Below are positions 1-7,831 of a stretch of 33,667 nucleotides of DNA, in pieces (within the stretch, counting starts at the first letter, position 1; each line of letters opens with the position of its first letter). This stretch comes from Microscillaceae bacterium (GTDB lineage: Bacteria > Bacteroidota > Bacteroidia > Cytophagales > Microscillaceae). Below the pieces are notes generated by a model, which saw only the letters and a program-made list of their open reading frames with translations, did not search any database and was not told where the DNA came from. The stretch covers positions 1 to 33,667 of the forward strand of contig JANWZA010000043.1 of assembly GCA_025054775.1 (NCBI GenBank), read 5' to 3'. Both the position numbers and the translations under genes were made by a program.

Positions 1-141
1 GTTTCCAGAGTTTAAGGATAGTGAGAAGTGGGAATTAATGCAAATCAATGATATTCTAATTGCAGAAAGTTCATCACTAATACTTAATAAACTTAACTCA
101 AAGAAAAGTGGATATGCTGTTTATGGAGCCGAGGGTATCAT
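1..141. repeat. Left arm of exact 141-base terminal inverted repeat
   Basis: Bases 1-141 are the exact reverse complement of 33527-33667. The first mismatch is at base 142 (c, against t at the same place in the other copy). The repeat lies inside an hsdS-like sequence and runs off the window edge, so its true length is unknown. Confidence 0.97.
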
Positions 142-538
142 CAGATATATTGATACTTTTCAACACAAAGAACCATATATTTCAATAGTATAAGATGAAG
201 AAGGGATAGATCGTTTGAATTTTTGCGAAGGTGAAACATCGGTTTAGGAACTTTTATTAGCCCTAAAATCAAAAGATGAAAATAAATACCACTTAGATTA
301 GGTTGTATTATCTGCTAAATACAATTGATTTCACTTCATATGTAAAAGGTTCAAGCGTTCCCCATATTTTTACAAGAACCAAAATATTAGAGTTCCTATC
401 CCAGCTGAACAACAAAAAATTGCTTCCTGTTTTTCCTTATTAGAAGATTTAATTATCGCCCAAACCCAAAAAATAGAATTATTGCAACAACACAAAAAAG
501 GGTTATTACAGAGGTTATTTCCACAAATGAATGAATAA
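2..538 (+). pseudogene. hsdS: hsdS relic (type I restriction specificity subunit), 5' part off the window
   Basis: The frame starting at base 2 reads FPEFKDSEKWELMQINDIL, the usual entry into the second target-recognition domain of HsdS. It stops at a TAA at 191-193. Beyond that, family-like stretches (NFCEG, LLALKSKDENKYHLD) continue across further stops (tag at about 244) and frameshifts. The last ~45 codons are again good HsdS: PAEQQKIASCFSLLEDLII, then a coiled tail ending LLQRLFPQMNE with TAA at 536-538. HsdS normally gives DNA-sequence specificity to the HsdRMS complex. No hsdM or hsdR is in the window, and this copy cannot make a complete protein. It is homologous to the relic at the right end but carries different lesions, so the two decayed separately. 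Confidence 0.85.
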
Positions 539-650
539 CACAATATTTTATAGAAATCTTAGGCAGAGAGAGTATTCAGTGGATTTACCCCCCTCTTTGT
601 AAACAGAATGAACAAAAAAAAAATAAATTCTAAAAACTTCAACAAAACGT

Positions 651-683
651 TTTGAAAGAAATATGAAAATATGTGTAATTTTG
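651..683 (+). promoter_or_regulatory. lepB promoter, Bacteroidota -33/-7 type
   Basis: TTTG at 651-654, a 21-base spacer, then TAATTTTG at 676-683. This matches the TTTG / TAnnTTTG pattern of the Bacteroidota primary sigma factor. It overlaps an upstream in-frame ATG at 671, which rules that start out and supports the ATG at 746. Confidence 0.75.
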
Positions 684-745
684 CACCAATTTTAGGCACA
701 AATAGCATAATCATATCTAATTTTTTATTGCTTGTTTTACTTAAA

Positions 746-1981
746 ATGCAAACAAACAAAAATACCCCTACAGCCATTACCCAAGAAGTTACTCAAAATA
801 CTGCTCAATTAAATTCTAAACCTGCTAAGAAGAAAAAAAGCGTTTTCCGTGAATGGCTTGATGCTATTATCTTTGCCGTTATTGCCGCTACGCTTATCCG
901 TTGGCTCTTTTTAGAAGCCTTTACTATACCTACTCCGTCTATGGAGAAATCACTTTTAGTAGGGGATTTCCTGTTTGTGAGCAAAGTCCATTATGGTGCG
1001 CGCACACCTAAAACTCTCCTGCAACTCCCCCTTACCCACCAAACCATTTGGTTCACCAAAATTCCCTCTTATTTGGAATGGATACAATTGCCTTACGGAA
1101 GGCTCACTTTTCCTCCTTTCGCTTGGACAACTATCAAAAATGGCGATGTAGTAGTGTTCAATTATCCCGTACCTGAACGGCAAGGCGAAACAGAAAAATT
1201 CAACTACTACCCTACCGACTTGAAAACAAACTACATTAAACGTTGTGTGGGTATTGCAGGGGATAGCCTAGAAATTAAAGACATGAAAGTATTTATCAAC
1301 GGTAAGCCTTTCAAAAATCACCCGCAAACCCAACAAGAGTATAAAATAGTAAGCACAACTAGTATTAACGAAAAAATTTTTAAGCGACTGGATATTACAG
1401 ACATAGTCCTAGCAAATCGCCAAGAAGATGATAAATTTTTTACCTATTACGCACACCTTACTCCTGAAAAAGCACAAGAACTCAAAAAAATGGAGTTCAT
1501 TAAAGAGGTTACCATAGACATGATGCCCAAAGGTATGCCTGACAGAACTACCTTCCCGAGCCGAGCCGCAGGGCTTTTTCCTGATGACGAGGTAGCAGAT
1601 TATACCCAAACCTTCTCTTGGAACAAAGATAACTTCGGTCCTTTACTTATCCCTAAAAAGGGGATGACCATAAAACTTACCAAAGAAAATGCAATTCTTT
1701 ATGAATACGTTATCAAAAAATACGAGGGCAACAAAAACGTAAAATTTGAGAACGGTAAAATTAGCATCAATGGAAAGGTATTAGATAAATACACCTTTAA
1801 GCAAAACTACTATTTTATGATGGGGGATAACCGCCACAACTCCCAGGACTCACGCTTTTGGGGCTTTGTTCCCGAAGACCACATAGTAGGTAAAGCCGCT
1901 TTTATTTGGCTCTCCTTGGATGCTAAGGAAAGCTGGCTGAAAAAAATCCGTTGGAATAGATTTTTCAAAGGGATAGAATAA
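746..1981 (+). CDS. lepB: Signal peptidase I
   Basis: Membrane-bound serine protease that removes signal peptides from exported proteins. 411 aa from the ATG at 746. An in-frame ATG at 671 lies upstream of the -7 box and cannot be used. A basic N-terminal stretch (residues 26-31) precedes one membrane helix (about 40-57). Box B, IPTPSMEKSLLVGD, puts the nucleophile at Ser65. The general base is Lys165 in NYIKRCVGIAGDSLEI. Near the C-terminus GDNRHNSQDSRFWGFVPEDH is the family box E. About 150 residues between the Lys box and box E are an insertion relative to the E. coli enzyme, as is common in Bacteroidota. murB follows after 13 bases, so the two are probably cotranscribed. Confidence 0.95.
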   Translation: MQTNKNTPTAITQEVTQNTAQLNSKPAKKKKSVFREWLDAIIFAVIAATLIRWLFLEAFTIPTPSMEKSLLVGDFLFVSKVHYGARTPKTLLQLPLTHQTIWFTKIPSYLEWIQLPYGRLTFPPFAWTTIKNGDVVVFNYPVPERQGETEKFNYYPTDLKTNYIKRCVGIAGDSLEIKDMKVFINGKPFKNHPQTQQEYKIVSTTSINEKIFKRLDITDIVLANRQEDDKFFTYYAHLTPEKAQELKKMEFIKEVTIDMMPKGMPDRTTFPSRAAGLFPDDEVADYTQTFSWNKDNFGPLLIPKKGMTIKLTKENAILYEYVIKKYEGNKNVKFENGKISINGKVLDKYTFKQNYYFMMGDNRHNSQDSRFWGFVPEDHIVGKAAFIWLSLDAKESWLKKIRWNRFFKGIE

Positions 1982-1994
1982 GCCCCTTACCTCT

Positions 1995-3005
1995 ATGCAA
2001 ATTTTTGAAAATCACAGCCTTTTGCACTACAATACATTTCATGTAGATGCTTCTGCCCGCTATTTGATTGAAGTTGAAACGGAAGCTGAATTATTAGCGG
2101 TATTGCATCAATTCCAAAAAGAGAAAAAACTGATTTTAGGCGGTGGAAGTAATATTTTGTTTACCCAAGATTTTGAGGGAGTAGTTATCAAAGTTAACAT
2201 AACTGGCATAAAAATTATTCGCGAGAACTCTAATTTTATTGAAGTGGAAGTTTCAGCAGGCGAAAATTGGCATCAATTCGTGCTATGGGCAGTGCAACAA
2301 GGCTATGGAGGTATTGAAAATTTAGCTCTGATTCCTGGGAATGTGGGTGCTTCGGTAATTCAAAATATTGGGGCATACGGGGTAGAGGTGAAAGAGACAG
2401 TAGAGTATGTAAAAGCTATACGGATGGTTGATTTTCAAAACATAACGCTTAATCACTCGGATTGCAAGTTTGGCTATCGCGATAGCATTTTTAAGCATGA
2501 ATTGAAAAATCAACTCGTTATTACCAAAGTAGGTTTTCGTTTGAGTAAACAGCCTAAACTAAATACAAGTTATGCCGATGTACAAAAGTGGTTACTTGAA
2601 AAAAATATTACCGAACCCACTTTACAAACCATAGTCGAAGCCGTAATGGAGATTCGGCAGGCAAAATTGCCTAATCCTTCTGAATTAGGTAATGCAGGGA
2701 GTTTTTTCAAAAATCCGATTATTAGCTGCACCCATTTTGAGCGTTGGGCAAAGAATTATCAGAAAGTACCTCATTTTCAAGTAGATACCAACTTTGTTAA
2801 AGTGCCTGCGGGTTGGCTCATAGAGCAATGCGGTTGGAAAGGTAAGCAAATAGGTTGCGTGGGTGTGTACCCTAAACAAGCCCTTGTACTTACAAATTTA
2901 GGCAATGCACAAGGTAAAGAAATATACGAAGTAGCCCAACAAATCCAAGCAAGCGTTTCAAAAAAATTTGATATTTGGTTAGAAACCGAAGTAAATGTTT
3001 TGTAA
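1995..3005 (+). CDS. murB: UDP-N-acetylenolpyruvoylglucosamine reductase
   Basis: FAD enzyme that reduces UDP-GlcNAc-enolpyruvate to UDP-MurNAc with NADPH in peptidoglycan synthesis; cytoplasmic. 336 aa, close to the 342 of E. coli MurB. FAD-binding features: ILGGGSNILF (47-56) and IPGNVGASVIQNIGAYG (113-129). FGYRDSIFK lies at 159-167. The proton-donor serine is Ser236 in LGNAGSFFKNP, and the C-terminal catalytic glutamate is Glu332 in LETEVNVL. The retained C-terminal domain is that of the E. coli-like type I enzyme. It starts 13 bases after lepB and is probably read from the lepB promoter. It is outside any visible division/wall cluster. Confidence 0.95.
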   Translation: MQIFENHSLLHYNTFHVDASARYLIEVETEAELLAVLHQFQKEKKLILGGGSNILFTQDFEGVVIKVNITGIKIIRENSNFIEVEVSAGENWHQFVLWAVQQGYGGIENLALIPGNVGASVIQNIGAYGVEVKETVEYVKAIRMVDFQNITLNHSDCKFGYRDSIFKHELKNQLVITKVGFRLSKQPKLNTSYADVQKWLLEKNITEPTLQTIVEAVMEIRQAKLPNPSELGNAGSFFKNPIISCTHFERWAKNYQKVPHFQVDTNFVKVPAGWLIEQCGWKGKQIGCVGVYPKQALVLTNLGNAQGKEIYEVAQQIQASVSKKFDIWLETEVNVL

Positions 3006-3082
3006 TGTTTATTAGCCTTTCGCTTTTTATTAGCTTAGGCTAAAAATTCATTTAGCTTTATTTATTAAATCCTGCTAAAAAT

Positions 3083-3114
3083 TTTGGAGTATAGCTTTTT
3101 TTTTTATAGCTTTG
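3083..3114 (+). promoter_or_regulatory. adk promoter, -33/-7 type
   Basis: TTTG 3083-3086, 20-base spacer, TAGCTTTG 3107-3114. A TTG codon at 3084 that would extend adk lies in the -33 element, so the ATG at 3165 is the start. Confidence 0.75.
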
Positions 3115-3164
3115 TTGGTATTAATTTACCTCAAATACTTACAAAAAAAACTATACCTTTAAGT

Positions 3165-3743
3165 ATGTTAAACCTACTCTTATTCGGACCTCCTGGTTCA
3201 GGAAAAGGCACACAAAGTCAAAAAATTATTGAAAAATATCAACTTTTTCACTTCTCTACGGGTGATGTTCTTCGTAGACACCGCAAAGAAGGAACAGAAT
3301 TAGGCAAACAAGCACAAGAATACATTACAGCAGGAAAACTAGTCCCTGACTCGCTAATTATAGATTTAGTAAAAACTACTTTGCGCGAGAATACTCAAGT
3401 AAAAGGTTATATTTTTGACGGTTTTCCGCGTACTGTAGCCCAAGCTCAAGCTTTGGATGAACTAATGAAAGAGCAGAACTCGGCTATCAGTGGTATGATT
3501 TCACTACTTGTTCCTGATGATGAGTTGAGAGCAAGGCTCAAAAAGCGAGCCATAGAAGAGAATCGTCCTGACGATCAAGATGAAAAGGTGATCAATACCC
3601 GTATAGAAACCTACAAGAACGAAACTTTGCCTGTAGCTGATTACTATAAAGCACAAGGCAAATTATATGAATTGAATGGTGTGGGAGATATTGAAGCAAT
3701 TTTTCAATCAATTTGTCAAGTTATTGACTCCATGCCACAATAG
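3165..3743 (+). CDS. adk: Adenylate kinase
   Basis: Cytoplasmic enzyme interconverting ATP + AMP and 2 ADP. 192 aa from the ATG at 3165; 27 codons upstream are open from a TTG but overlap the promoter and resemble nothing. The P-loop GPPGSGKGTQ is at residues 7-16, followed by the AMP-site region (HFSTGDVLRR) and GYIFDGFPRT. The lid region (LKKRAIEENRPDDQDEKV) is short and has no zinc cysteines, the short-lid form. It has its own promoter after murB and converges on the SGNH gene, 39 bases away. Confidence 0.95.
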   Translation: MLNLLLFGPPGSGKGTQSQKIIEKYQLFHFSTGDVLRRHRKEGTELGKQAQEYITAGKLVPDSLIIDLVKTTLRENTQVKGYIFDGFPRTVAQAQALDELMKEQNSAISGMISLLVPDDELRARLKKRAIEENRPDDQDEKVINTRIETYKNETLPVADYYKAQGKLYELNGVGDIEAIFQSICQVIDSMPQ

Positions 3744-3782
3744 GTAATCCTATACTTTTCAAGGTTTTATTGTTAGGGAAGG

Positions 3783-4553
3783 TTACCGTTTTGCTACTTC
3801 ATTTGGCAGTTTAGGTGGTTTTCGCATCATAATTCGGTATTTGGATTTGTGCATTATCCAACTAGAAATGGTATCTGCCCAAATTTTAGCTGCTTCCCAT
3901 GTGGGGTGTGCTCCGTCTCTAGCTCGTTCAAATTTAAGGTATTTAGAAAGAAAAAAGCGATCTTTGCCAATGTTCTTTTCTATTAGCTGGTTAATACCTG
4001 TATCCTCTGCCCAGTTAGGTGGTCCAATCCAAACCATTTTAGTATTGCCTGCTTGCTGAATAATATTTTGAATGTTAGGCTCGCGCTCTTGGATATTACG
4101 AATAAATAATTCGTTAGAACCTGTGGTAAAAATGACAAAAGTAGGCTGGTATTTTTTTATCAATTTGCGAAGGCTATCTTTCTCACTCCAAGAGAGGGTA
4201 GTAGAGCTATACCACGTAACGGTTTTGAGTTGGTGTCCATTATATTGTGCATATTTTTGAAAAGCGAACATTAGCCCTTCGGTCATAGAGTCGCCTGTAA
4301 GCAAAATATTTTGCTTAGTAGTATCGATTTGCCGAATGGAGTCGCGTTTCATATCAGCAATAAAATCGTTAAGTTGTTTTTGTAGCATCTCTTGTAGAAA
4401 AGGCTTTTTTTGAGGAGGCATAAAAAATGCTTTGATAGGGGCTTTTTTCAATTTAAGCGATATTTCAAGAGGAGTCTCTACCCATGAGTAGAGCGTAAGC
4501 CAAAAGAAACTAACATATAAAATAGCTAAAACTTGATGTGTAGGCTTAGACAT
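3783..4553 (-). CDS. SGNH/GDSL-type hydrolase, membrane-anchored
   Basis: 256 aa. A hydrophobic N-terminal segment (about 8-24) should place the enzyme outside the inner membrane. The catalytic domain starts at residue 83: ILLTGDSMTEG gives the nucleophile Ser89, FTTGSNE gives the block III Asn147, and DGAHPT gives Asp213 and His216, completing the SGNH set. The family includes esterases and O-acyl esterases acting on lipids, polysaccharides or peptidoglycan; the substrate cannot be told from this sequence. It converges on adk, and the lipoprotein gene lies upstream on the same strand with a 77-base gap. DUF459-like is a possible narrower label. Confidence 0.8.
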   Translation of the reverse strand: MSKPTHQVLAILYVSFFWLTLYSWVETPLEISLKLKKAPIKAFFMPPQKKPFLQEMLQKQLNDFIADMKRDSIRQIDTTKQNILLTGDSMTEGLMFAFQKYAQYNGHQLKTVTWYSSTTLSWSEKDSLRKLIKKYQPTFVIFTTGSNELFIRNIQEREPNIQNIIQQAGNTKMVWIGPPNWAEDTGINQLIEKNIGKDRFFLSKYLKFERARDGAHPTWEAAKIWADTISSWIMHKSKYRIMMRKPPKLPNEVAKR

Positions 4554-4630
4554 AACTGCTCGATTTTCAAAAAGTTAAAACACTTTCCAATTTTTTAATT
4601 CTTGGAAAGTGTGATTGTAAACATAAAGAT

Positions 4631-5113
4631 TTATTTTGCAGGTTCGTAAGTTTCTATATTCTCGTCTTCGGTTACAAACTTGTTGTCGGTGAGTTCCTTT
4701 ATTGCTGATTTTTCTCTGCCGTCTTTCAAGGTAGTGGCTTCGGGGCCTGTTTTGTGAATAAGCGTGAAGGTTTTCTTGTCTGCTGAAAGTTCCCAGTTAC
4801 CTGTGGCAACTTCTTTGCCTGCAAAAAACTCAACAAAGGTACCATCTTCCTTTAGTTCAAGAAAAGCGTTGTCAATATTTTCTTCTTTTTTGCCATCTTT
4901 ATGTACGATACTTTTCAAAGCCCATTTCTTGACTAACATTTTCACTTCGGCTACGTTCATATCTGGCTTTGAGGAGGCAGATTCTTTCTTTTCCTCTTGG
5001 CTTTCTTTGGTTTCTTGTTTAGCTTCTTCTTGTTTCTCCTCGTTTTTTTTACTACCACAAGCTACGGCAAAGCTAAATATACATGCAACTAAAAAGATGT
5101 TGAATATTTTCAT
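4631..5113 (-). CDS. Lipoprotein with lipocalin-like domain
   Basis: 160 aa. The N-terminus is a lipoprotein signal with lipobox FAVAC (Cys19), followed by a Lys/Glu-rich linker to about residue 50. The remainder resembles the short Bacteroidota lipocalin-like domains: a Trp-containing first strand (KKWALKSIVHKDG), an AFLELKEDGTFVEFF strand pair, GNWELSADKKTFTLI, and a final strand. That suggests a small beta-barrel attached to the outer or inner membrane. Ligand and role are unknown. A -7 box (TAACTTTG) lies about 47 bases upstream. Confidence 0.7.
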   Translation of the reverse strand: MKIFNIFLVACIFSFAVACGSKKNEEKQEEAKQETKESQEEKKESASSKPDMNVAEVKMLVKKWALKSIVHKDGKKEENIDNAFLELKEDGTFVEFFAGKEVATGNWELSADKKTFTLIHKTGPEATTLKDGREKSAIKELTDNKFVTEDENIETYEPAK

Positions 5114-5159
5114 AAATTTTTAGGAATTTGAAATGATAAAATTGTACTAATTAAGCATG

Positions 5160-5167
5160 CAAAGTTA
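5160..5167 (-). promoter_or_regulatory. -7 box of lipoprotein promoter
   Basis: Minus-strand TAACTTTG matches TAnnTTTG. The element about 21 bases upstream (GTTTA) is only a partial -33 match. Confidence 0.5.
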
Positions 5168-5307
5168 ATGATTTTTTGCAAAACATTCTAAACTGTTCGC
5201 TTAAAGAAGATACAAAACAAAAGCCCCAAAGTTTGGAAAAAAACCACTTCGTAAAGTAATCAATAAAGGCAGGCAGCTCTTGCAAAAAGTTTTGCTTAAA
5301 GTTTTGT

Positions 5308-5984
5308 TTAATTTTTCAAACTCTCATCTAAAATCCACTGCAAAAACACATAAAACACGGTGCGGTTCGGTAAAAATTAAAAGTACATAAATAATTGGAG
5401 TTTTTATCTTCTAATTTCAAAAAGCACCACAAGAAAGCATTAGTTACAAACCACACATAATATTTCGGGGAGTGCCTTCCATTTTGTTATACAAGATAGC
5501 GGCATATATTGATGCACCGCATTGTGCCAACCCTTTTTCTATTTTTCCATCTTTTGCCTCTACTAAACAAAAAATAGGAGCTGTAATTTCTATTTTTTGG
5601 GTCTTTAAAGATAAAATAAAACCACAATAACCTTTTAAGTTTTTTTGATTGGGAATATTCAATTCATAACCTGAAAAAAAGCTAAACCTATTGGGTTTTG
5701 TCTACGCATTCCTTAATAATTAGGTACGATAATGCTTTCTGATTTGGCTTTTTTGATAATTAACGCTTCCTGTGAGGCTTCTTTTAAGGCAAATATTTAA
5801 GAATTCTGTTATACTCGGAAGAGATAAATTAGTTGGTAACCACTCAGTTATTAAATCATTAATTCCTAATTCTTTACGCAAATCCTCTAACTTCTTGAAT
5901 TTACTTATATGCCAAGTTTTAGGATTATTTTCAAAAGAGGGTATTGCATCTAAGACCAGAGGTTCTATTAGAATGTACTTGAAG
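5308..5984 (-). pseudogene. Decayed VEAK-motif (PD-(D/E)XK-like) conserved protein gene
   Basis: Only one 72-codon ATG frame survives (5444-5662), but translated pieces in all three minus-strand frames join into one protein of about 225 residues: EPLVLDAIPSFENNPKTWHI from about 5975; then, after a frameshift near 5785, LKEASQEALIIKKAKSESII; then FSFFSGYELNIPNQKNL; then PIFCLVEAKDGKIEKGLAQC; then VTNAFLWCFLKLEDKN near 5400-5440; and finally LQWILDESLKN with TAA at 5308-5310. The D..(V)EAK..GLxQC arrangement resembles a family common in cyanobacteria and Bacteroidota that looks like a PD-(D/E)XK nuclease fold (from memory). The expected acidic residue before the EAK is Gly here (YCGFIL). No start codon is visible; the 5' end abuts the stop of the subtilase. 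Confidence 0.65.
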
Positions 5985-5986
5985 CT

Positions 5987-6991
5987 TTATTTTGAAATTA
6001 AATATTTTTTGGCAAACAAATCCTCCTTTATTTCCCTAAACTTTTTACCTTTTGCTAATTCTTGGGCTATGTAAGCTGTAACTACGGGAGCGGCAAAAGA
6101 TGTTCCCTCCATAGGTACGGCACGATACGGTGCGATAGGCAACTTATCATAGATTGCAGTGGCATAAACCTTTACTTTCTCCCCGTAGTTAGAAAAATGT
6201 GCCTTTTTGGTTCCGCTCTTGTCTAATCCACCGACGGTGATTGTATTAGGCAAGTCAATAACAGCAGGAACGACAAAGAGGCTGTCTATGTTGGCATTTT
6301 CATTACCTGCTGCTATAACGAACATAATCTGAGGATTTTCCTTGAATATATTGTAGAGAGTTCGGTGGAAAAGTTGTGTCCAATAGCACATTTTTTGATA
6401 ATTTTCAGGGCTGTAAATTTCTAAATCTTTCAAAAACTTTTCAAAGAAAGCGGGGAAGGCAGTCCAACTAATATTAACTACTCGGACTTTATGCCGCTTA
6501 AAATATTCTACTGAGGTACGAAACATTTTATCCAGCAGAGCCATATCTGTCTCGGGTTTCCCTAGTAGACGCTCCTGCAAATTTTTTTTCCAAAGCGGCT
6601 CGTTCAATCTATCTACATATTTCAAAAAACCTACTCCTACTAACTCTACGTTAGGGTTATTTCTCACTACGATATTAGCAACAGCTGTGCCGTGAAAATA
6701 ACGCAGGAGAACCTTATTTTCTGTATCATAATCAGGAGTATAGTTATGGTTGGTGGGCTGTTCCCAGTAGTCAAATCCGATACCATAAACATCATCTACA
6801 AAACCGTTGCCGTCATCGTCTTTGCCATTAGGCTGTTCCTTTGTGTTTATCCATACATTTTCTTGGGGCAGGGTACGCATATCATACAACTCCCATACAC
6901 TTACTCGTATTTTTTTAGGAGACTTTTGAGGCGAATAACAAGAAATACCAATTAAGCAAAGATAGACAAAAACATGCTGTTTTTTTATCAT
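5987..6991 (-). CDS. Subtilisin-like (S8) serine protease, atypical Asp site
   Basis: 334 aa, exported. The N-terminus is a signal peptide with a possible but weak lipobox (GISC, Cys18). The family Ca-site-like motif GKDDDGNGFVDDVYG (56-70) is typical of Bacteroidota S8 proteases. The catalytic histidine is His100 in YFHGTAVANIV, the oxyanion Asn is 230 in VIAAGN, and the nucleophile is Ser298 in MEGTSFAAPVV. The usual D-[ST]-G motif of the first catalytic residue is absent: the matching strand reads IRVSVWELYD, with Glu34 where Asp is expected (or Asp37 if the loop shifts). Activity is therefore uncertain. It diverges from the exported protein at 7158 and is followed by the broken VEAK-family gene. 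Confidence 0.85.
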   Translation of the reverse strand: MIKKQHVFVYLCLIGISCYSPQKSPKKIRVSVWELYDMRTLPQENVWINTKEQPNGKDDDGNGFVDDVYGIGFDYWEQPTNHNYTPDYDTENKVLLRYFHGTAVANIVVRNNPNVELVGVGFLKYVDRLNEPLWKKNLQERLLGKPETDMALLDKMFRTSVEYFKRHKVRVVNISWTAFPAFFEKFLKDLEIYSPENYQKMCYWTQLFHRTLYNIFKENPQIMFVIAAGNENANIDSLFVVPAVIDLPNTITVGGLDKSGTKKAHFSNYGEKVKVYATAIYDKLPIAPYRAVPMEGTSFAAPVVTAYIAQELAKGKKFREIKEDLFAKKYLISK

Positions 6992-7102
6992 ATTCTACCT
7001 TTTTTATGATTAGAATTTAATTCTGAAAGCTAAAAAGTGCAAAGAAACAAAATACAAAGTAAGTATTTTTAACGCAAAAAAACTTTTTTCTAAAAAAAAA
7101 TG

Positions 7103-7110
7103 TATCTTTG
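7103..7110 (+). promoter_or_regulatory. -7 box for the exported protein at 7158
   Basis: TATCTTTG matches TAnnTTTG. The -33 position is T-rich (CTTTTTTC) without a clean TTTG. The start codon lies 47 bases downstream. Confidence 0.5.
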
Positions 7111-7157
7111 CAAGAGTTTATTCAACAAAAACAAAGCTAACTTATCCTTTTTTTCAT

Positions 7158-7568
7158 ATGAAAAATATACTTTGGATTTTCACTTTCTTGTTGTGCTTAC
7201 TGATAGGCACAAGCTATGCACAAGCCCAAGACATTACAGAGCTTGACAAAAACGAAAGCGAGGCGAAACTACTTAAAAACCCTAAAGACTTGGTAGCTAA
7301 CTTTATCGTAGGGGCTTATTACTATAACAAAGCTACCGAAATAGAGAAAGAGATTGCGAAAGCTTCCTTTAGCAGCTATATAGAGGCGGGTAAAAACAAG
7401 TTAGAAGAGTTACGTGCTATGTTGAAAAAAGCCTTGCCTTACTTGGAAAATGCCTATTTCGCAAGCAATAAATCCGAACCTAAAATTGCCGAAGCTCTAG
7501 AAGACATCTATTTTCATTTGGGCATGAAGAAAAAACCTGAGGACGTAAACGGGTTTAACTCTTTCTAA
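7158..7568 (+). CDS. Small exported helical (TPR-like) protein
   Basis: 136 aa. A clear signal peptide (hydrophobic 4-18, likely cleavage after SYA at 21) is followed by an all-helical mature part with TPR-like spacing (NPKDLVANFIVGAYYYNKA; KALPYLENAYFAS; KIAEALEDIYFHLGM). Function unknown; proteins of this kind are common in the Bacteroidota periplasm. It has its own -7 box and is closed by a good terminator at 7623-7646, so it is probably monocistronic. Confidence 0.7.
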   Translation: MKNILWIFTFLLCLLIGTSYAQAQDITELDKNESEAKLLKNPKDLVANFIVGAYYYNKATEIEKEIAKASFSSYIEAGKNKLEELRAMLKKALPYLENAYFASNKSEPKIAEALEDIYFHLGMKKKPEDVNGFNSF

Positions 7569-7622
7569 AAAAGAACATAAAATATAGCAAATGTTAGAAA
7601 GAGATAGGTAATTCTGTTATAG

Positions 7623-7646
7623 AGGCTACATAAAGGTAGCCTTTTT
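7623..7646 (+). terminator. Rho-independent terminator
   Basis: Stem AGGCTAC (7623-7629), 6-base loop, GTAGCCT (7636-7642), followed by TTTTT. It ends the transcript of the exported protein before the ftsZ promoter. Confidence 0.8.
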
Positions 7647-7749
7647 CATTTTATATAATACTGGAAGTTTTTTTTAGAAAAAATAAAAAAAAAAATTTTG
7701 CATTTTAAGATTAAATTGCTAATATAGAGCAAATTTCAATATAAACACT

Positions 7750-7757
7750 TAACTTTG
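7750..7757 (+). promoter_or_regulatory. -7 box for ftsZ
   Basis: TAACTTTG, a perfect TAnnTTTG match, 74 bases before the ftsZ ATG. No clear TTTG at the -33 distance. Confidence 0.45.
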
Positions 7758-7831
7758 TGTTTAGTTTCTATAAGTTTTTATTAACTTTACCTTAAAGCGG
7801 TATTGCCTGTGCAACAGATATTATTAGAAAT

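Noticed and set aside
1-538. Intact HsdS gene at the left end
   Set aside because: In-frame stops at 191-193 and about 244 plus frameshifts break it, although both ends of the domain are well preserved.
671-745. 25-codon N-terminal extension of LepB
   Set aside because: The ATG at 671 is upstream of the -7 box (676-683), so it would not be on the transcript.
3012-3043. TTAGCC...GGCTAA inverted repeat after murB as a terminator
   Set aside because: The loop is 20 bases long and there is no T-run; too weak to call.
3084-3164. 27-codon TTG extension of adenylate kinase
   Set aside because: It overlaps both promoter elements, and the family N-terminus starts at the ATG at 3165.
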